From contig CALWDO010000006.1 of assembly GCA_944376715.1 (NCBI GenBank), positions 32,140-96,139 of the forward strand: a DNA stretch of 64,000 nucleotides. Direction: 5' to 3'. This DNA is from an uncultured Lachnoclostridium sp. (GTDB taxonomy: Bacteria > Bacillota > Clostridia > Lachnospirales > Lachnospiraceae). The notes below the pieces were generated by a model. The model saw nothing but the letters and a program-made list of their open reading frames with translations. It had not been told where the DNA came from and ran no database searches. This document shows positions 52,889 to 61,850 of this stretch, piece after piece. The number at the start of each line of letters is the position of its first letter. The stretch's first letter is position 1. The translations under genes were made by a program, and so were the position numbers.

Positions 52889-53535
52889 CTATATATTTAA
52901 TTTAACATGCATATAAACAAAATCTTTTATGAGCCGTGCCGCCTCTTCCGCATTGGAAGCGATCGCAGGATGTCCTCCGTTTGGAAAGATATGCACCTGT
53001 GCATTCTCAATCAGCACTGCCATTTCTTCGTATTCTTCTTCCATATTACTCCGGCACATCTGGTCTTCCCTGCTGCCCATAAATAAAACCGGAACCTTCA
53101 GGCTCTCCAGAGGTCTATGAAACAACGGTCACCTTTCTTCCGCACACTGCATCAGCGCCTTTGTATCAAGATCTACTATCTTTTCCCAGTCCGCACCCTG
53201 ACACCATTCATAGAACTGCCTCGCCTGAGGATCGACTTTCGCCATCTCTCTCTCAGCCAGCAGGTTTCCGGAAAAATGATCATTGAGCGTCCGCCCGTCA
53301 AAGCTGTCTGCCGTTACCGTGCAAAAGAGATCCGGACGCTCCAACGCAGCGTTGACAGCCGCCCATGCGCCTCCGCTGGTTCCGCAAAGGCTGACCTGAA
53401 ATTTTCCGCATACAACGGCATAAGCAGTTCAAACATCTTAGAAGATGCTGTATTGCCATGCAAAAAAATCAGCGTCTCTCCACTTCCATATTCTGTATAA
53501 AATACAGATTTCCCCTCATATTGAAAAAATGCCAT
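52889..53535 (-). pseudogene. Decayed alpha/beta hydrolase
   Basis: Three pieces of one alpha/beta hydrolase. The N-terminal piece (from ATG 53535) has GSGETLIFLHGNTASSKMF with the HG oxyanion motif. After PLYAENF the frame is lost and the next frame resumes at VSLCGTSGGAWAAVNAALER, the nucleophile elbow, missing about 50 expected residues. The second piece then runs to an in-frame TGA at 53129-53131 and the protein continues in the same frame with PLFHRPLESLKVPVLFMGS and the His region NGGHPAIASNAEEAA. So one deletion with frameshift plus one nonsense codon inactivate it. Confidence 0.8.
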
Positions 53536-53548
53536 TATTCCCTACCTT

Positions 53549-53590
53549 CTATATCCCTTTCATCATATAAAGCAGATCACATATCCGCTT
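53549..53590 (-). pseudogene. Relic of the 3' end of a second DUF6483 gene
   Basis: The minus strand here reads GGATATGTGATCTGCTTTAT and onward, about 87% identical by eye over 39 bp to the last codons and stop of the intact DUF6483 gene (52484 onward), with one base deleted. The bases that follow (ATAGAAGGTAGGGAATAATG) also resemble the leader of that gene. Confidence 0.6.
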
Positions 53591-53600
53591 TTTCCATAGT

Positions 53601-53846
53601 CTACTCATCCAGCTTGTCCCCACAATGAGGACAGAATGCAGCTCCGCCGGCATGACCTAAAAATCGTCCGCAGTGTGGACAGCGGTTAAAAACAGCCAGA
53701 AAAATAATCGCCGCGAGCATCACAAAAATTGCAACGTAAATCAACCAAACAATCTTCAGCCAGCAGCCCAGTAAAATAAGAAAAATGCCCAGTATGGGGG
53801 AAATACTGCCTACAATGCGTACATGTTTTAATTGTATCTTTTTCAT
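53601..53846 (-). CDS. Small membrane protein with C-terminal zinc ribbon
   Basis: 81 aa, start after AGGAGGAAA. Two membrane helices (about 10-28 and 32-52) are followed by a zinc ribbon with the pattern CPHCG-x12-CPHCG (near 55-76). This inverts the domain order of the triplet at 28.9-30.9 kb, where the ribbon is N-terminal. Function unknown. It is one of a run of small minus-strand genes. Confidence 0.75.
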   Translation of the reverse strand: MKKIQLKHVRIVGSISPILGIFLILLGCWLKIVWLIYVAIFVMLAAIIFLAVFNRCPHCGRFLGHAGGAAFCPHCGDKLDE

Positions 53847-53901
53847 TTCCGAGTTTCCTCCTGAGTTTATCGCATCTGATAATAGAGATTAGCCAGCGCA
53901 T

Positions 53902-54147
53902 TTATCCTCGTAATAAAAAGTATAGATTCAGGCAAATCATAATAGCTGCAATTCCAATAAAGATGGAATAAATCATCCTGCTTCCGTTTGTGTTTGTGTG
54001 CTTAATACAAAATGCGAGATAAGCAATCCATACAATATAAGCAACGAACAATAATCCGCTTCTATAGAAAATCAATGACAGAAAGAATAACAAATTGACT
54101 ATCTTCATTCCTTTTTCAGAAAAAAGAATCTCTCTCATTTTCTTCAT
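53902..54147 (-). CDS. Small hydrophobic membrane protein
   Basis: 81 aa with three predicted membrane helices (about 14-30, 33-48 and 58-78). The start has a fair site (GGGGTAGG). No family recognised. Its leader (54154-54194) resembles the leader of the methyltransferase gene at 55556. Confidence 0.6.
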   Translation of the reverse strand: MKKMREILFSEKGMKIVNLLFFLSLIFYRSGLLFVAYIVWIAYLAFCIKHTNTNGSRMIYSIFIGIAAIMICLNLYFLLRG

Positions 54148-54153
54148 GATGCC

Positions 54154-54194
54154 TACCCCGAAAATTCCTGTTTTTACGCTCCTTTTAACTCCCC
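54154..54194 (-). repeat. Recurrent leader, copy 1
   Basis: The minus strand reads GGGGAGTT, then GAGCG, A-rich bases, GGAATTTTCGGGG, immediately before the ribosome site of the small membrane protein. It is an imperfect match to the leader at 55563-55603 over about 40 nt. Confidence 0.45.
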
Positions 54195-54210
54195 GGCAAA
54201 TGGGAAGTCA

Positions 54211-54738
54211 CTAATCTTCTAACGCAAAATCATCTTCGTTTACAAGGCCACGAATAAAGTCCTCAAAACTATCTGCTAAAGGAGTGATTTCGTAATCCCA
54301 TTCTTGATCGATATGCACTACTTTAGGTTCCCCTTGTTGGCCGCACGCCCGGTAATCTAAAAAAATCATATCATGTCCGGCACTTGGGCAGTCACAAATG
54401 GCTACTCCGATATCAGGATACTCCCATTCTTCAATCATAAATTGACTCCCAAACTCTCCACATAATGAATATGTCTTCTCTCTTCCAATACCAAAAATTC
54501 CTGTAATAGCTACATGGTCACCTGCCCAACTGGTAGGTTTATCCGTAGGGAAACAAGTATTGACGGGAATACCTCCGTTATGCTGCTTCATCAGCCAGAT
54601 ATAAGAAGCTGGCAGCTTGTAGCCTAATTCTTGCTCAACGCTGGCTATCAGTTCATCAGAAGGCGTTTCACTGACATATTCTTTCAGCGCATATGCACTG
54701 TCTTCCCAAAAATTCGTAAAATCAAATCCTTCAAACAA
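54211..54738 (-). CDS. SMI1/KNR4 (SUKH) family protein
   Basis: 175 aa from the TTG at 54738, which is 9 nt after GGAGGT; the GTG at 54747 is in frame but touches that site. SUKH-1 landmarks are the N-terminal amphipathic helix, LGYKLPASYIWLMKQHNGG and the C-terminal ITPLADSFEDFI. SUKH proteins are mostly immunity proteins against secreted polymorphic toxins, though others are housekeeping. No toxin or secretion gene is nearby, so it may be an orphan immunity gene. Confidence 0.85.
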   Translation of the reverse strand: MFEGFDFTNFWEDSAYALKEYVSETPSDELIASVEQELGYKLPASYIWLMKQHNGGIPVNTCFPTDKPTSWAGDHVAITGIFGIGREKTYSLCGEFGSQFMIEEWEYPDIGVAICDCPSAGHDMIFLDYRACGQQGEPKVVHIDQEWDYEITPLADSFEDFIRGLVNEDDFALED

Positions 54739-54767
54739 TCTTCGCACACCTCCAAATTATAATCTAC

Positions 54768-55556
54768 TTACTTCCGAGCCTGTAATTCAACGAGTGCTGC
54801 ATAATGCTTTATATCAAATTCTTCCGGCGCTATTTCGGAAAGCATTTTTAGGTGTTCAGATTCCCATTCTTTTAGCTCTTCTTTAGAAAGAGATGCGCCT
54901 ACACCACGACAGGCCTTCATACGTCCATTCCATGTATCTCTGGAGAAATGCACATTCAAGAGATATTCTTCATGGTAAACCATATCAAATTTCGACTCAT
55001 AGCAATCCGGGATTTGAATTGGATGGATTCTTTCTCCCGCGCCGCTCCATTTTGGACTATACTTCAAAACAAGCTCTTCGCTTTTTCCTGCTATTTTATC
55101 CTCATAAGGGCGCCACGCCATATACCAAACCAATAATTTACCATTAGGCTTTAACATTCGATACAAATTGGGCATAACTTTTTTGTGGTCAAAATACCAG
55201 AAACATTGGCACGCTGTAATGACATCAAAGGATTCTGCCGGGAAATCTATGTTTTCCGCCGCTTTCACATAGTAATCAATATCCATCCCTTCAGATAACT
55301 TTTGTGCTTGCTGGATTTGTTCTTCCGAAATATCTGTGCCAACCCACTTCGCCCCGTAAGAATACAAGTTTCTTGGCAAGACACCGGTTCCTGTACCAAG
55401 GTCTAAAACCATTTGTCCGTCTTTACACAATCCCAGATCAAGAATTTTCTGGTAAAATTCTTGTGGATAAATATCTCGATATTTTGCATATTCCGAAGAC
55501 ACTCTTCCCCAATCAAAACCTTTTCCACCGTCTATTGTTTTATTTTTGATAATCAA
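54768..55556 (-). CDS. Class I SAM-dependent methyltransferase
   Basis: 262 aa from the TTG at 55556, 7 nt after GGAGGT; the GTG at 55565 overlaps that site. The N-terminal segment GFDWGRVSSEYAKYRDIYP, motif I VLDLGTGTGVLPRNL (about 50-64) and DISEEQIQQAQ place it with UbiE/Methyltransf_11-type small-molecule methyltransferases. The substrate is unknown. Its leader is the best copy of the recurrent element. Confidence 0.88.
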   Translation of the reverse strand: MIIKNKTIDGGKGFDWGRVSSEYAKYRDIYPQEFYQKILDLGLCKDGQMVLDLGTGTGVLPRNLYSYGAKWVGTDISEEQIQQAQKLSEGMDIDYYVKAAENIDFPAESFDVITACQCFWYFDHKKVMPNLYRMLKPNGKLLVWYMAWRPYEDKIAGKSEELVLKYSPKWSGAGERIHPIQIPDCYESKFDMVYHEEYLLNVHFSRDTWNGRMKACRGVGASLSKEELKEWESEHLKMLSEIAPEEFDIKHYAALVELQARK

Positions 55557-55562
55557 GACAAG

Positions 55563-55603
55563 CACCTCCGCAAATTCCGATTTGTCGCTCTGCTCAACTC
55601 CCC
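55563..55603 (-). repeat. Recurrent leader, copy 2
   Basis: On the minus strand GGGGAGTTGAGCAGAGCGAC continues into AAATCGGAATTTGCGGAGGT, which includes the ribosome site of the methyltransferase gene. The core GAGCGA-x-AAATCGGAATTTG is shared with 56991-57014, and the 5' part with 54154-54194. CAAAT/ATTTG could form a small hairpin. Confidence 0.6.
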
Positions 55604-55623
55604 AATAAATGAAAATAATCCGC

Positions 55624-56289
55624 TCATCCCAGCTGCGCCTTTAATTCTTGCAGCATAGCTCTGGAACTTTTTCTTGCTCCGGGATGGTTCATGCGGATCA
55701 TTCTGCAATTACAGTCTGAGAGAAGCGAAGCCGCCGGCCACCAGGTACCGCAGGCAACTACTGTCTTTGGTTTCAAAATATCAACTTCTTTTTGTATGAG
55801 CTTTTTTGCAACGTCGGTATTTGCCAGCTTATAATATTCTTTGCCGATCTTATTTTTGCCCCTCACCTTATTTATATTTGTAAAGGCAATCGTGCCCAGC
55901 GCATCGACGGCTTCTTCTTTCAGATACGCAAGAGAATCTATGGGTACTTCAGGGTTCTGCAGAAGAAGTGCCCAACGGCCGATGTTGTACCACATATTCG
56001 GATGTTTTGAAATATGTCCCCGTCCTTGAATGCCATTCCGGGAAATATTACACAGCCATTCGCGGAACAGGCAGCCATCCGCGTAGTCTTTATCGTCCCA
56101 CCCGTTTGTCTCACGGCCTATAAATAAAACTCCGTTCTCTGGATCATAACGGCGAACATCAATAATACCGAACTCATTCATCCTGCACGGGGCCGCCTCC
56201 TCAAACACATCAGACCATGCGGAAAGGAAAGCCGGCGTATACTCGTCATATAAGGCCTTTAGTTTTGCATTGATCAGGGCATTCTTCAT
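55624..56289 (-). CDS. Uracil-DNA glycosylase-like superfamily protein
   Basis: 221 aa from the ATG at 56289 (GGAGA upstream), overlapping the preceding gene by 4 bp. The order of motifs fits the UDG-like fold: GVLFIGRETNGW in place of the water-activating GxEPG loop, AFTNINKVRGK near the middle, KPKTVVACG, and RMNHPGAR in place of the HPS-type loop. Catalytic residues of true UDGs are not clearly kept, so it may bind or process a different base or nucleotide. Function unknown; several prokaryotic defence-linked proteins belong to this fold, but nothing here proves such a role. Confidence 0.6.
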   Translation of the reverse strand: MKNALINAKLKALYDEYTPAFLSAWSDVFEEAAPCRMNEFGIIDVRRYDPENGVLFIGRETNGWDDKDYADGCLFREWLCNISRNGIQGRGHISKHPNMWYNIGRWALLLQNPEVPIDSLAYLKEEAVDALGTIAFTNINKVRGKNKIGKEYYKLANTDVAKKLIQKEVDILKPKTVVACGTWWPAASLLSDCNCRMIRMNHPGARKSSRAMLQELKAQLG

Positions 56290-56597
56290 TTTTTCTCCAT
56301 TTTCCATTTTTTATAATAATAAACAGCTTGAAGAATAAATATGGCACTTAATATCACTCCGACAATACATGTAAGTAAATATGATTTGTATGTAATGTGG
56401 AGATAACATATCACTGCTGCTAAAAACGGCAGCATCCAGAAAGTTCTGATAAATTTTCTTCTATAACTTAGATTCCAAAAACAAAACGCAAAGCCCTCGT
56501 CTATTTTTTCCCCATTCTCCAGTAATTTTTCCAGGAGCAATGAAATAATCAATGAGACGATAATTAAAATCAAGAAAAATATCAATAAATAGCGCAT
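56286..56597 (-). CDS. Small membrane protein coupled to the UDG-like gene
   Basis: 103 aa, start after GGGAGG. Three predicted helices (about 3-22, 51-68 and 73-93) with a basic middle loop (SYRRKF) and a Lys-rich tail. The ATGA overlap with the UDG-like gene shows coupling, so the two may work together. No family recognised. Confidence 0.65.
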   Translation of the reverse strand: MRYLLIFFLILIIVSLIISLLLEKLLENGEKIDEGFAFCFWNLSYRRKFIRTFWMLPFLAAVICYLHITYKSYLLTCIVGVILSAIFILQAVYYYKKWKMEKK

Positions 56598-56683
56598 AAT
56601 ACCTCCCTGTCAGCTTTAATAAATTTATTATATATTGCTGAGGGAATCCTGCAATCTCAATAATGTAAAAACAAAGTAAATTA

Positions 56684-56977
56684 TCAAAGCAAATTCATTA
56701 TGCTGGCAATCCTATTATCTCTAAATCCTCCAAAAGCGAAGATACAGTAAATCAATGCCGCTGCTATTACAAACTTAATAATTATTCCGACACAAGTTTT
56801 GGTTTTATATATAAACGGGGCTGCTCCGATGGAGCCAACAGCAACACCACAAAGGACTATTCGCTGAAAATACTCTAAATATATCGGGCTGCCGCTCACC
56901 ACTGAGGAATTAGAGATAACAAAAAGGACTACACCAAGTAGATATAATAAAATGCCCAGCAAATTTCTCTTTTTCAT
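56684..56977 (-). CDS. Small membrane protein
   Basis: 97 aa with three predicted helices (about 6-24, 37-55 and 65-85). GGAGGG lies 11 nt ahead of the ATG, within a copy of the recurrent leader. No family recognised. The 86-bp gap to the next gene is AT-rich and holds no clear terminator. Confidence 0.6.
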   Translation of the reverse strand: MKKRNLLGILLYLLGVVLFVISNSSVVSGSPIYLEYFQRIVLCGVAVGSIGAAPFIYKTKTCVGIIIKFVIAAALIYCIFAFGGFRDNRIASIMNLL

Positions 56978-56990
56978 ACAGCCACACTCC

Positions 56991-57014
56991 CTCCAAATTC
57001 CGATTTCTCGCTCC
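56991..57014 (-). repeat. Recurrent leader, copy 3
   Basis: The minus strand reads GGAGCGAGAAATCGGAATTT then GGAG. It matches the core of copy 2 with one substitution and a 2-nt deletion, and again ends at the ribosome site of the next gene. Confidence 0.6.
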
Positions 57015-57031
57015 GTTTCTTGTCATCTCCG

Positions 57032-57556
57032 TCATAACGGATAATTTTGTCTTAATTCATAAGAAGGATGGTATAAGCCTGTCGGTTCATAAAATTCATC
57101 GCCAATATAGCGAAAACCCAATTTGAGCAAAACTTTTGAAGATGCCACATTGTTGGGATTGTGTCCCGCAAAAAGCGCTTCTGCTTTCAAAACCGAAAAC
57201 GCATAGTCTATTACAGCTGTAGCCGCCTCGGTCGCATAGCTTTTTCCCCAGAATTGCGGACGCAAATGAAACCCTATTTCATATTTTCCCCCGCGGTATG
57301 GTCTCAGCCCGCAGCAGCCGATCAAATCTCCTGAGGAAAGTTCAAAAACAGGCCAGTATTGTACATGATATTTTGTTTCATTATAGATCTCTTTTTCTAA
57401 CCGGGCGGAAATATCATCCGCATCAAACCTGCCGCTGGCACAGATAAATCTTGTAACGTCAGGATCGCCCCATAATAACTCTGCTAATAGAATATCTCCT
57501 TTCTGCCACTTGGAAAAACCTATCCGGTTTATCGTTAAGAAAAAATCCCTATCCAT
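57032..57556 (-). CDS. GNAT N-acetyltransferase (RimJ/RimL-like)
   Basis: 174 aa, start after GGGGAGAG. GNAT_3-type domain: SGDLIGCCGLR (beta 4), IGFHLRPQFWGKSYATEA with the acetyl-CoA pyrophosphate loop near 100-110, and NPNNVASSKVLLKLGF with the Asn of the active site. It could acetylate a ribosomal protein N-terminus or a small amine. Its start codon lies inside the end of a 57-codon frame upstream (57549-57722), so translation may be coupled. Confidence 0.9.
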   Translation of the reverse strand: MDRDFFLTINRIGFSKWQKGDILLAELLWGDPDVTRFICASGRFDADDISARLEKEIYNETKYHVQYWPVFELSSGDLIGCCGLRPYRGGKYEIGFHLRPQFWGKSYATEAATAVIDYAFSVLKAEALFAGHNPNNVASSKVLLKLGFRYIGDEFYEPTGLYHPSYELRQNYPL

Positions 57557-57722
57557 TCTTGCTCTCCCCGATGCTGAAACTTCCGGGATATTGTCCCATT
57601 ACCAGTTCAAAAAACTCTGTATCAGCATCTGATATGATATCTATGACCATCTCCGTGCCATAATGTTCACTCCAGATATCGCATAAATCATTTCTTACAT
57701 GGATTGCAAAATACTTTGTCAT
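57549..57722 (-). CDS. Possible 57-aa protein upstream of and overlapping the GNAT gene
   Basis: The minus strand reads MTKYFAIHVRNDLCDIW and on to KNG-stop, overlapping the GNAT start by 8 bp (57549-57556). The amino-acid text looks protein-like (balanced, acidic, with aromatic residues), but the ribosome site is weak (ATAAG only) and no family is recognised. It could be a real small gene or the tail of a decayed one. Confidence 0.4.
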   Translation of the reverse strand: MTKYFAIHVRNDLCDIWSEHYGTEMVIDIISDADTEFFELVMGQYPGSFSIGESKNG

Positions 57723-57738
57723 CTTATTATATATACTC

Positions 57739-57921
57739 TTATCCGCGGGGGGCTTCTGTCAATAATTTCCCAAGCAGTTCTTCTGTCACGGAACCTTTGA
57801 CAGACACTTCATATCTATCGGCAACAGCAGTTCCATATAAAGAGGCTTCCCCAATCTCGGCAGCCTCTTCCCGCCAACAACGGATTTCAAATGCGTCACC
57901 AGCTTTCACAAAATGTTCCAT
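57739..57921 (-). CDS. Possible 60-aa protein
   Basis: The minus strand reads MEHFVKAGDAFEIRCWREEA and ends at LLTEAPRG-stop. The text looks like the start of a compact beta-rich domain (alternating charged and hydrophobic residues). The start has only GGAAAA far upstream. No family recognised. It lies 16 bp before the 57-aa frame; both may be fragments of one degraded gene. Confidence 0.45.
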   Translation of the reverse strand: MEHFVKAGDAFEIRCWREEAAEIGEASLYGTAVADRYEVSVKGSVTEELLGKLLTEAPRG

Positions 57922-57945
57922 TTATAATTTATTCTATATTTTCCA

Positions 57946-59154
57946 TCAGCTCAGAAGCCATTTCAACACATTTATTTTCTGAATCCCCTCATAGTTCATC
58001 TCTCCGAACACTTCATCCAAGGTAAGCAGATACTTGGGGTAGTTGTCCTTGATCTGGCGGAGCGGTCCTAATTCACGTGCCAGGACCTGATCGTCCAGGG
58101 TTGTCTGCGCCACCTGGTAGTAAGCAGGCATTCCATCCCGGATTGCGATAAAATCCACTTCTCCGTCTGCACCGCACTGTCCCACATAGACTTCCGCATA
58201 CCTTCGCTTAAGTTCCAGGTACACAACATTTTCCAGAATATGTCCGATATCGGAATCCCGGCTCCGCACTAACATATTCCGCATCGCCACATCACAGACG
58301 TAATATTTGTTCATAGAGGCCAACAGTTTTTTCCCTTTGATGTTGTAACGCCTCGCCTCATAAAACAAAAGGCTGTCCGTCAGTCCCCGGATATAACGGT
58401 CCACCGTCTTGGGGTCGATTTTCATCCTCCTAGAAGTCATAGTCCCTGCAATCGTCGCCGGAGAAGTCCGATTACCAATGTTGTGCATCATAAATCGTGT
58501 GATTGCTTCCAGCATATTGACATCCGCAACCCGAAGACGCTTGACAATATCGTTAAGCAGAATGGTATTATAGATACCGCTCATATATTCCCTGGCTTCC
58601 CGTTCCCCGTAGCCGTAACGCAGCACATAGGGGAAGGAGCCTGAACGGAGATAACGCTCAAACTTTTCGCCAAGGGACGCAGAATCCTCATCCAGCCCGG
58701 TACAATATTCTTTAAATGAAAGGGGCATCATGGAAAGTTCCACATAACGTCCCGTCAGGAGAGTCGCCAACTCACCGGACAGAAGATATCCATTAGAGCC
58801 GGTGAGATACAGATCACAGTTTTCCCTCAGGAACAAGCTGTCTACTGTTTTTTCATAATTCTGAACATGCTGAATTTCATCTAAAAAAATGTAATTCATC
58901 CGGTCAGGAAGCAGCCGGTCCCTGATATAACGGTACAGATTTTTATAATCTGTCAGATCCTCAAATTCCAGATCTTCAAAATTCACAGCGTGAATCTGCT
59001 CTTTCTCCACTCCGTTTTGAAGCAAATAGTCCTGATAAATAGAAAACAATGTGGATTTTCCGCAGCGGCGAACACCTGTAACAACTTTTATGATCTGTTG
59101 ATCTTTCCACCGAATAAGCCAGTCCAGATAATTTTTCCGCTCTAATCGTTTCAT
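57946..59154 (-). CDS. AAA ATPase with DUF4143 domain
   Basis: 402 aa from the ATG at 59154 (AGGAGG upstream). Walker A is GVRRCGKSTLF (about 27-37), Walker B IFLDEIQHV (about 88-96), the sensor is YLTGSNGYLL, and a C-terminal DUF4143 domain (about 190-360) carries a DGEVDFIAI-like nuclease-fold motif. These proteins are common, often strain-variable, and of unknown role; some are paired with toxins or mobile regions. It is the last gene of the accessory strip and has its own promoter. Confidence 0.9.
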   Translation of the reverse strand: MKRLERKNYLDWLIRWKDQQIIKVVTGVRRCGKSTLFSIYQDYLLQNGVEKEQIHAVNFEDLEFEDLTDYKNLYRYIRDRLLPDRMNYIFLDEIQHVQNYEKTVDSLFLRENCDLYLTGSNGYLLSGELATLLTGRYVELSMMPLSFKEYCTGLDEDSASLGEKFERYLRSGSFPYVLRYGYGEREAREYMSGIYNTILLNDIVKRLRVADVNMLEAITRFMMHNIGNRTSPATIAGTMTSRRMKIDPKTVDRYIRGLTDSLLFYEARRYNIKGKKLLASMNKYYVCDVAMRNMLVRSRDSDIGHILENVVYLELKRRYAEVYVGQCGADGEVDFIAIRDGMPAYYQVAQTTLDDQVLARELGPLRQIKDNYPKYLLTLDEVFGEMNYEGIQKINVLKWLLS

Positions 59155-59176
59155 CGGAAAACCTCCTCTCAGAATT

Positions 59177-59230
59177 AGTATACCCCATGTCCGCACTAAA
59201 TACAACAAAAATGGATTTTATTCCATTTTT
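59177..59230 (-). promoter_or_regulatory. Promoter of the DUF4143 ATPase with upstream palindrome
   Basis: On the minus strand TTGTAT (59200-59205), 17 bp, TATACT (59177-59182). Directly upstream, AAAAATGGA and TCCATTTTT (59207-59230) form a perfect inverted repeat with a 6-bp centre that may be an operator. Confidence 0.65.
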
Positions 59231-59284
59231 GCATCTATTTTATATCTTTCAGGACTAAATTCCATTTCTCCGATTTGTGGATAA

Positions 59285-59328
59285 AAAACTTCCGTCCAAT
59301 TCCTGTTACAGAATCAGGCGGAAGTTTT
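59285..59328 (-). terminator. Terminator after the DUF3592 gene
   Basis: AAAACTTCCG (59285-59294) pairs with CGGAAGTTTT (59319-59328); on the minus strand the stem runs into TTTTTT. It lies 14 bp past the stop. Confidence 0.85.
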
Positions 59329-59342
59329 GTACGCACCCGAAA

Positions 59343-60278
59343 TCATAAAGCAAGCTGCACGGCCATCACGACCAGACTCGCCCCGAATACCAGAAGGGAG
59401 ACGACAAACAGCAGGCTGAAGACCAGCGGCAGAAGGCCGAAAATCATGCCGGATAAGTCCGATCCCGACAAACCCAGACAGTATCTGCCGGAACGCCGGT
59501 CACGGTACAAGGGATAGTTTTTTCCGATCTTATATTTTTTCCTGGGCATTTCATCCAGGGAGACCCACCGGGCTTCCCCTTCCGCCCCCGGCACCGCAAA
59601 CATGGGAAAATAACTGCTGCTGTCAGAGGTGCTCTGGCACACGCTGCCCACATACCTGCCCTCCACCTGTTCAAAAGAACCGGTTATGTATTTCAGCAGC
59701 CGCCAGGCCGGGGCAAGGACCGGTTTGAACATATGCGGCAGAAAATACCGAAGGCACAGGCATCCTGCCGCAAAGCAGGCACTCCCAAACGTCACATACA
59801 GGATCTCGCCCGCCATATTCGGCGATTCCACTGTAAACTCTTCAAGCAAAGACAGAAACCTTTCGCCCTGCGTAAGGAAAAGCACCGTATAAAACAGACA
59901 GACCGGAGCCAGCATGAATGCAAAGACCCAGTATGGACGCAGCTCCTTCTGCAGGATCCAGGCGCCTGTGTTGCGGTTGAAACGGATCGGTATCTTTTGG
60001 CCTATGTAACCAGGCGCGTCCATGATCCCATCATATTTTTTCGTCCGCTCACAGACCAGGCCCTCGCACATAAACTGGAACTTCACCTCCGTATAGGAGG
60101 AAGCGTCCGAAATGACGCCCGCGCTCTCCCTTGTTTCCTGATACTTGATATCCGTCACTACGGCGTTGGTCCTGACCGTACCATACCACTCCTTCGCACG
60201 CCGGAACCCGCTGACGCCCAGACACAGAAAAACGGCAAATAAAAGAAATGAAATCAAAACAACCCAGAAAACCGTCAT
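59343..60278 (-). CDS. DUF3592-type membrane protein
   Basis: 311 aa from the ATG at 60278 (AGGGAGA upstream); the longer frame to 60392 is not supported. A first helix (about 3-22) is followed by the DUF3592-like segment (RTNAVVTDIKY, then IGQKIPIRFN), two helices near 115-135 and 155-175, a second soluble part (about 190-265) and a last helix pair near 275-310. DUF3592 proteins are membrane proteins of unknown function. Monocistronic with its own terminator. Confidence 0.75.
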   Translation of the reverse strand: MTVFWVVLISFLLFAVFLCLGVSGFRRAKEWYGTVRTNAVVTDIKYQETRESAGVISDASSYTEVKFQFMCEGLVCERTKKYDGIMDAPGYIGQKIPIRFNRNTGAWILQKELRPYWVFAFMLAPVCLFYTVLFLTQGERFLSLLEEFTVESPNMAGEILYVTFGSACFAAGCLCLRYFLPHMFKPVLAPAWRLLKYITGSFEQVEGRYVGSVCQSTSDSSSYFPMFAVPGAEGEARWVSLDEMPRKKYKIGKNYPLYRDRRSGRYCLGLSGSDLSGMIFGLLPLVFSLLFVVSLLVFGASLVVMAVQLAL

Positions 60279-60403
60279 CGCTCTTCTCCCTGTATAGAAT
60301 CTGGTATCATTGTACCATATGTGTTTTCCCGCGCTATCTTTTCCATGTAAAATCTGGGTAAAGTTTATAAAAATGACAGACCTGTTTCTCAATCACCTGA
60401 AAG

Positions 60404-60446
60404 CAAAAAGAAAGCCCCGGAAACCAGCCGTTCCCAGGACTTTCTC
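60404..60446 (-). terminator. Terminator after gdhA
   Basis: A 16-bp stem with G-U wobbles, AGAAAGCCCCGGAAAC (60409-60424) against GTTCCCAGGACTTTCT (60430-60445), followed on the minus strand by TTTTT. Confidence 0.85.
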
Positions 60447-60467
60447 ATTATGATTCAAAGAAATCTC

Positions 60468-61820
<1,353 letters not shown>

Positions 61821-61850
61821 TTATTTTGTGTTTACGGATTTCAGCTTTTT

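Noticed and set aside
54211-54738. Toxin-immunity locus around the SUKH gene
   Set aside because: No polymorphic toxin, LXG/RHS or secretion gene lies nearby; only an orphan immunity-like gene can be supported.
55590-55603. GTTGAGC resembling an integron attC core (GTTRRRY)
   Set aside because: The other leader copies lack the matching core and no imperfect attC hairpin or integron integrase is seen, so an integron is not supported.
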